From: UBA2336 sp046294915
GTDB taxonomy: Bacteria > Bacteroidota > Bacteroidia > Cytophagales > Cyclobacteriaceae
Length of the DNA: 9,959 bases
Assembly (NCBI GenBank): GCA_046294915.1
Contig: JBKBOE010000080.1
Span: forward strand, 1-9,959
Direction: 5' to 3'
Positions 6,956-9,959 of the stretch are shown piece by piece. Numbering within the stretch: position 1 is the first letter of the stretch; each line of letters starts with the position of its first letter. The notes beneath the pieces were generated by a model, which was given only the letters and a program-made list of their open reading frames with translations, was not told the origin of the DNA and did not search any database. The position numbers and the translations under genes are program-made.

Positions 6956-7870
6956 ATGACGACCAAACCTGAACCTGTTGCCATTCTTATACTCCTTATC
7001 CTGCTGTTCAGCGGACAAGGCCTTTATGCACAAGAAGTTCATTCCATGGGATTTTTTACCGGGTTAACCGTTCCGTACACGTGGGATGAAGGCATTCAGA
7101 AAGACCCCCGTTACCGCGAAAAGTACAGGTTGCGTTTCGCGCCATTCGGATTCCACTACGGCATCGACTACCAGGGATATGGTTTCACATTCGATCCATC
7201 TGTTTTTAATACCGGCCAGTATTTCAATGTGGTGAATGTGGCAGGCGGCCAGATAGGCGAACGGAAAATTGATCTCACTTACCTTCACGTACCCTTCGGC
7301 TTCAAGTTACACATGATTGATCTGGGTTTTTTTAAGGTAAGTTTCGTTGCTTCAATAAGCGGAGCGTTTATGCTTACCGGCCGAGAGTCCATAACGCATG
7401 CAGATGCCATTCTGAAATTCCAGCCGCCCGTCATACCCAACCTTCCGCCCCAGTATGTGCCTACTTTTCCAGGATCAACTGAAATCATAAGCCCTGTAGT
7501 AAACGACTTTACTTTATTAAAGGCATCAGATTATAACCGCTTTCAGCTATTTGGAGCCATTGGCTTTCGCACTGACTGGGATGTTACCGAGACCATGCGG
7601 CTATCGATGGACCTGCGGGGAAGCTATGGATTACTGGAGCCACGCAGTTCGGCCTATCTTCAAAAGGTGAATAATTATGAGGCCCTGTACGATTTGCCTG
7701 GGGCACGCAGGGATTTGCTTCTGCTGTTTACCGTAGGGGTTGCCCGCACCAATGAAATTGACCCGAAAGAAAAGCGCGCTATCGTTAATAAGCGAAAAGA
7801 AAGAAGACCACGCAAGTCCTCAAAATACCCCTGGCCAGGTCCTCGTAACACCAAGCCACCGAAAAATTAA
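6956..7870 (+). CDS. PorT-like outer-membrane barrel with basic C-terminal tail
   Basis: A 304-residue predicted outer-membrane protein. The N-terminus has a signal peptide with a long hydrophobic core (residues 8-18) and a cleavage site GLYA|QE after residue 25. Residues about 30-265 show alternating, aromatic-rich strands (FAPFGFHYGIDYQGYGFTFD at 61-80, LTYLHVPFGFKL at 108-119, RLSMDLRGSYGLLEP at 215-229), like the PorT/OMP_b-brl group of Bacteroidota barrels. The last strand is probably LLLLFTVGVARTN (254-266). Oddly the protein does not end there: a 35-residue tail (270-304) follows with 14 Lys/Arg, only 2 Glu and 7 Pro, which would hang in the periplasm. A loop at 156-180 is also proline-rich. 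The SDR gene follows after 2 bases, so the two are surely co-transcribed. Barrel call good; function unknown, and a PorT role in type IX secretion is not implied. Confidence 0.82.
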   Translation: MTTKPEPVAILILLILLFSGQGLYAQEVHSMGFFTGLTVPYTWDEGIQKDPRYREKYRLRFAPFGFHYGIDYQGYGFTFDPSVFNTGQYFNVVNVAGGQIGERKIDLTYLHVPFGFKLHMIDLGFFKVSFVASISGAFMLTGRESITHADAILKFQPPVIPNLPPQYVPTFPGSTEIISPVVNDFTLLKASDYNRFQLFGAIGFRTDWDVTETMRLSMDLRGSYGLLEPRSSAYLQKVNNYEALYDLPGARRDLLLLFTVGVARTNEIDPKEKRAIVNKRKERRPRKSSKYPWPGPRNTKPPKN

Positions 7871-7872
7871 AT

Positions 7873-8553
7873 ATGCGTAATAAGACTGTTTTACTAACCG
7901 GTGCCGGTGGCAATCTGGGGAGAGTAACCGTAACTCATTTTCTGAACAATGGCTGGAGGGTTATTGCTACGGTAACACCTGGCAAATCACTGCCCGGGCT
8001 TGAACATAAAGATCTTCATGTTTACGCTATTGATCTGACCAATGAAGAAGCCGTGGCAGGATGGATAGAATCGCTTATCCGAAATTTTGGGCAAATCCAT
8101 GCCGGTTTGCTATTAGCTGGTGGATATCGATCCGGTACACTGGCTGATACAACGGGTAATGATATCAGGAAAATGTTCACACTCAATTTTCTGACCGCAT
8201 ACCATGTAGCCAGGCCACTTTTCCTTCACATGAAGGAGTGTGCGTGGGGCAGGCTCATCTTTATTGGTGCGAAGCCAGCCTTGGAAATGCAATCAGCCGG
8301 CAATGCAGTAGCCTATGCCCTTTCTAAAGTTCATCTTCTCAAATTAGCAGAATATTTCCATGCCGCAGGAAGAACATACCAGGCTTCCGCGTACTGCCTT
8401 GTACCTGAAATCATTGATACGCCTGAAAACCGTATGGCAATGCCCCATGCCGATCATAGCCTATGGATAAAGCCTGAAAAAATGGCCGAGGTAATGCTTC
8501 GGTTATGCGATGATGCATTTAGTGTTACAGAACCAGTGATTAAACTTTACTAA
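7873..8553 (+). CDS. Short-chain dehydrogenase, dihydropteridine reductase (QDPR)-like
   Basis: A 226-residue cytoplasmic Rossmann-fold oxidoreductase of the SDR superfamily. Seen: the nucleotide-binding TGAGGNLG at residues 9-16, LAGG at 81-84, Asn105, and the active-site pair Tyr148/Lys152 (YALSK). The usual catalytic Ser about 13 residues before the Tyr is missing: the strand reads IFIGAKPAL instead. This is not decay, because dihydropteridine reductase (QDPR), which regenerates tetrahydropterin from quinonoid dihydropterin with NADH, has GAKxAL at the same place. A second QDPR-like block, DTPENRMAMPHADHSLW at 182-198, fits the vertebrate pattern DTPxNRxxMPxADxSxW as I remember it. I therefore place it in the QDPR-like branch; whether it reduces a pterin is inference, and no pterin-dependent hydroxylase is in the window. 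It starts 2 bases after the barrel gene and ends before a hairpin terminator. Confidence 0.88.
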   Translation: MRNKTVLLTGAGGNLGRVTVTHFLNNGWRVIATVTPGKSLPGLEHKDLHVYAIDLTNEEAVAGWIESLIRNFGQIHAGLLLAGGYRSGTLADTTGNDIRKMFTLNFLTAYHVARPLFLHMKECAWGRLIFIGAKPALEMQSAGNAVAYALSKVHLLKLAEYFHAAGRTYQASAYCLVPEIIDTPENRMAMPHADHSLWIKPEKMAEVMLRLCDDAFSVTEPVIKLY

Positions 8554-8578
8554 AAACTTCAATCCTTGTACTAAATGA

Positions 8579-8611
8579 AAACGGCCATCCCGTTTTACAG
8601 GACAGCCGTTT
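8579..8611. terminator. Hairpin terminator between convergent genes
   Basis: AAACGGC at 8579-8585 pairs with GCCGTTT at 8605-8611 (7 bp). Inside it, TCC 8588-8590 pairs with GGA 8600-8602 across a small CA/CA internal loop, leaving a 9-base loop. It lies between the stop of the SDR gene (8553) and the stop of the convergent small gene (8630), so it can serve both. The T-tract is better on the minus strand (GCCGTTTTCATTT), so termination of the small gene should be stronger. Confidence 0.7.
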
Positions 8612-8629
8612 ATCAAACAACCCAAAACG

Positions 8630-8941
8630 TTAACGCTTTATTGCTTTAGTCTCCTTTTCCTTTCGGCTGGTAGTTCGATACGCTGCCGGACTATCCATTT
8701 CAGCCATCGGCTTGTATTTTATTTTTTTTACGTACACCCTGATATTCTCAGATTGATTTCTTTTCCTGGCCAACTGCTGACAACTGGTTTTGGACTTAAT
8801 AACTTTGTGCCGGGACTCCTGCGCATTCGCTACACGCGAGAACAAAATACCCAGCAGAATAACGATCGCTAAAATAACTACCTGCTTTAAGCGGGCAGAA
8901 ATTCTGGCATTGGCAATTTCCTTGAATTCCAGTTCATTCAT
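8630..8941 (-). CDS. Small exported, very basic protein of unknown function
   Basis: I do not recognise a family. The product has 103 residues from the chosen ATG (8939-8941). The frame is open to an ATG at 8984-8986 (118 residues), with another at 8948-8950, but GAGGAGG lies 10 bases upstream of the chosen ATG and only 1 base from the 8950 one, which decides the start. The N-terminus has about 18 charged residues, then a hydrophobic helix (19-34) and SRVANA|QES, a good signal peptidase I site after residue 40. It could be a long signal peptide or a single-pass anchor. The remaining 63 residues carry about 19 Lys/Arg and one Cys (54), with low predicted order. It stands alone, convergent with the SDR gene and with the shared terminator behind it. 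Export and charge are seen; any role, such as binding nucleic acid or cell-wall polymers, would be a guess. Confidence 0.6.
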   Translation of the reverse strand: MNELEFKEIANARISARLKQVVILAIVILLGILFSRVANAQESRHKVIKSKTSCQQLARKRNQSENIRVYVKKIKYKPMAEMDSPAAYRTTSRKEKETKAIKR

Positions 8942-9262
8942 TATCTCCATACCTCCTCGTTTTTGATCACAGTACAAAAATGACACTTTGGGTGTACCCT
9001 CACCTATCGAAACCAGTCCAAACCCTACATCCGTAGTTTAAAGTAGAAATCGTAAATGGCCCTTTACCTCACCGAAAAAATGAGCAGATTAAACCCGAAA
9101 ACAGGAAAAACCCACCTCTAACATAGCCGCCTGAATCCGGTAAATCAGGGGGGATAATAATCAGAAGTACCTCAAAATCAGGTGCCTGGAAAGCGCTGGA
9201 AAGTTTTGATCAATAAGCTAAAAAACCTGTTGAATTGAGGGGAAATATTACATGCCGAACAC
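8942..9262. other. Intergenic stretch without a convincing gene
   Basis: About 320 bases lie between the start of the small basic-protein gene and the stop of the second TerB-like gene. It should contain the promoter and leader of the former and the terminator of the latter, both on the minus strand. CATTTTTG on the minus strand (8982-8975) is one base off the Bacteroidota -7 consensus but has no partner -33 element. A short tandem repeat (CTGGAAAG at 9186-9193 and 9196-9203) and a 21-codon open frame at 9056-9121 (+) are the only other items; neither is persuasive. No hairpin followed by a T-run stands out. Confidence 0.5.
8960..8966 (-). promoter_or_regulatory. Strong Shine-Dalgarno sequence
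   Basis: Read on the minus strand the sequence is GAGGAGG, ending 10 bases before the ATG at 8939-8941; the spacing base next to it and the ATG at 8948-8950 are too close for that start to be used well. A full anti-16S match is uncommon in Bacteroidota, and I see none like it before the other genes in this window. It supports the small gene being real and expressed. Confidence 0.6.
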
Positions 9263-9697
9263 TCAATCGCCATAAATTTTCAGAAAATCCATTACCTCAT
9301 TGCGAATGTTGAGGGGTCTTTCAGAATCGCTCGCTACCGTGGCAATTGATTTAAATAATTCGCTTACTACCGATGATTTAAACCCCAGCTTTTCGGCATA
9401 AATCGAGGCAACTTCAAGTTCTATATCCTCTACTACCTCGTCCAGGTAAATCATGTATACCAAATGGTAAACAGTTTCCAGACGTTCACTTTTATCTACT
9501 GGCAACGAAAAAGTTATAGCGGAAAGATCAACATATCGGGCTAAATCTTGAGGACCAACCTGTAACTGAAAGCCCCACTTGAGCAGGCAGCGCAGATACC
9601 GGCTTTCAATAACAGGCCGCTCAAGAAAAAAACCCAGGAGGTTCATGTAGGCTTTTTTGAGTGTAATCAGCTGGTCAGCCGTAAGTGCGGGTAACAT
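9263..9697 (-). CDS. TerB-like helical protein (second copy type)
   Basis: A soluble, probably all-helical protein of 144 residues from the ATG at 9695-9697. The frame is open to a TTG at 9734-9736 (157 residues), directly behind the stop of the TPR gene; I prefer the ATG, 39 bases past that stop. The TerB-like part is the second half: TVYHLVYMIYLDEVVEDIELEVASIYAEKLGF at about residues 75-106 in three pieces (hydrophobic helix, Asp-acidic loop, Glu-rich helix ending KLGF), the usual TerB order. The first half (LKKAYMNLLGFFLERPVIE) is helical with no motif I know. It has no signal peptide or membrane segment. It follows the TPR gene closely and is probably co-transcribed with it. It is only distantly like the TerB-like protein at 1915-2283 and is not a recent duplicate. 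Fold moderate, function unknown. Confidence 0.68.
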   Translation of the reverse strand: MLPALTADQLITLKKAYMNLLGFFLERPVIESRYLRCLLKWGFQLQVGPQDLARYVDLSAITFSLPVDKSERLETVYHLVYMIYLDEVVEDIELEVASIYAEKLGFKSSVVSELFKSIATVASDSERPLNIRNEVMDFLKIYGD

Positions 9698-9736
9698 ATT
9701 AAGTAGATCAGTGCTTTGAATTTCGCAAAAAAACAA

Positions 9737-9959
9737 CTAACGGCAATACTTTCGCTGCAATTCGGTAATGCCTGTTGCACCGTTTTGTTTTGCCTTTTGT
9801 AAATCCGAACACAGGGTGCGGAATTGATTGGCACCGGCTTTTGAAATTGCCCGCAGTTTATATCCTTCGGCATTTTGTGGCCGTAGGAAAACCGCCCAGT
9901 TACAATCGGTAATGGCTTCTTCATAATGAGCCAGGATCAGGTTGGCTTTGGCGCGGGCT
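9737..9959 (-). CDS. TPR-repeat protein, C-terminal fragment (runs off window)
   Basis: The minus-strand frame is open from the window edge to a TAG at 9737-9739, giving the last 73 residues of a protein whose start lies beyond 9959. The fragment shows tetratricopeptide helices: AKANLILAHYEEAITDCNWA, then an FLRPQNAEGYKLRAISKAG helix pair and SDLQKAKQNGATGITELQR, with Ala, Gly, Tyr and Pro at TPR positions. The ending (DLQKAKxxG...L...YC) is the common capping end of Bacteroidota TPR proteins, so the TAG looks like the natural stop. TPR proteins act as protein-binding scaffolds; partner and location cannot be told from this piece. The second TerB-like gene follows in the same reading frame. 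Confidence 0.78.
   Translation of the reverse strand, partial: ARAKANLILAHYEEAITDCNWAVFLRPQNAEGYKLRAISKAGANQFRTLCSDLQKAKQNGATGITELQRKYCR

Noticed and set aside
7873..8553. SDR gene as a dead enzyme because the catalytic Ser is missing
   Set aside because: The replacement GAKPAL is the normal state in the dihydropteridine reductase branch, and Tyr148 and Lys152 are intact.
9056..9121. 21-codon open frame on the plus strand
   Set aside because: No ribosome binding site, promoter or recognisable peptide; such short frames are expected by chance.
9184..9203. Tandem CTGGAAAG repeat, possible operator or iteron
   Set aside because: Only two copies of 8 bases, not near a start codon; chance is a sufficient explanation.
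9737..9739. TAG as a nonsense mutation breaking a TPR-TerB fusion gene
   Set aside because: The residues just before it look like a natural TPR capping end, and an ATG soon follows for the next gene; kept only as a low-weight finding.
9667..9924. Minus-strand 85-codon frame overlapping the TPR gene
   Set aside because: It lies in another frame from the TPR-like translation and shows no domain pattern; it is a shadow.
1..9959. CRISPR array, transposon ends, prophage or toxin-antitoxin pair
   Set aside because: I searched both strands by eye for regular direct repeats, terminal inverted repeats and hallmark genes and found none.

Overview
The window looks like chromosomal DNA of a Gram-negative member of the Bacteroidota, most likely a Cytophagales-type lineage (inference). 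The evidence is a menaquinone operon with Bacteroidota-style short MenE, a YebC protein of the Bacteroidota type (MGRxFExRK start), several small outer-membrane beta-barrel proteins with signal peptides ending in AQ, few Shine-Dalgarno sequences, and one good match to the Bacteroidota promoter (TTG, 19 bp, TAnnTTTG).

Layout. Positions 1-3388 (+) carry the end of menD, then menB, a small TerB-like gene and menE, packed with overlaps or very short gaps as one operon for the middle steps of menaquinone synthesis. menD and menB overlap by ATGA. The TerB-like gene is the odd member of this operon. Positions 3397-4882 (+) hold a promoter, yebC and a small outer-membrane barrel gene. Convergent to it, 4891-6834 (-) encodes a large membrane-anchored sulfatase-fold enzyme of the LTA synthase / phosphoglycerol transferase type. 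A 121-base AT-rich divergent spacer follows. Positions 6956-8553 (+) hold a second beta-barrel gene with a strongly basic C-terminal tail and, 2 bases later, a short-chain dehydrogenase that closely resembles dihydropteridine reductase (QDPR). A hairpin terminator at 8579-8611 separates it from a convergent small gene for an exported, very basic protein (8630-8941, -). A 321-base stretch without a convincing gene follows. The window ends with a second TerB-like gene and the 3' end of a TPR gene, both on the minus strand.

How the genes work together. MenD, MenB and MenE act on successive intermediates of the menaquinone pathway (MenD makes SEPHCHC, MenE activates o-succinylbenzoate, MenB closes the naphthoate ring). 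MenF, MenH, MenC and MenA are not in the window. The remaining genes are mostly envelope proteins and housekeeping factors with no obvious shared pathway.

I see no CRISPR array, transposase, integrase, tRNA, rRNA or phage gene. The window reads as ordinary core chromosome. The items most worth a second look are the TerB-like protein inside the men operon, the QDPR-like reductase beside an outer-membrane protein, the LTA-synthase-like enzyme in a Gram-negative, and the small basic exported protein with an unusually strong ribosome binding site.
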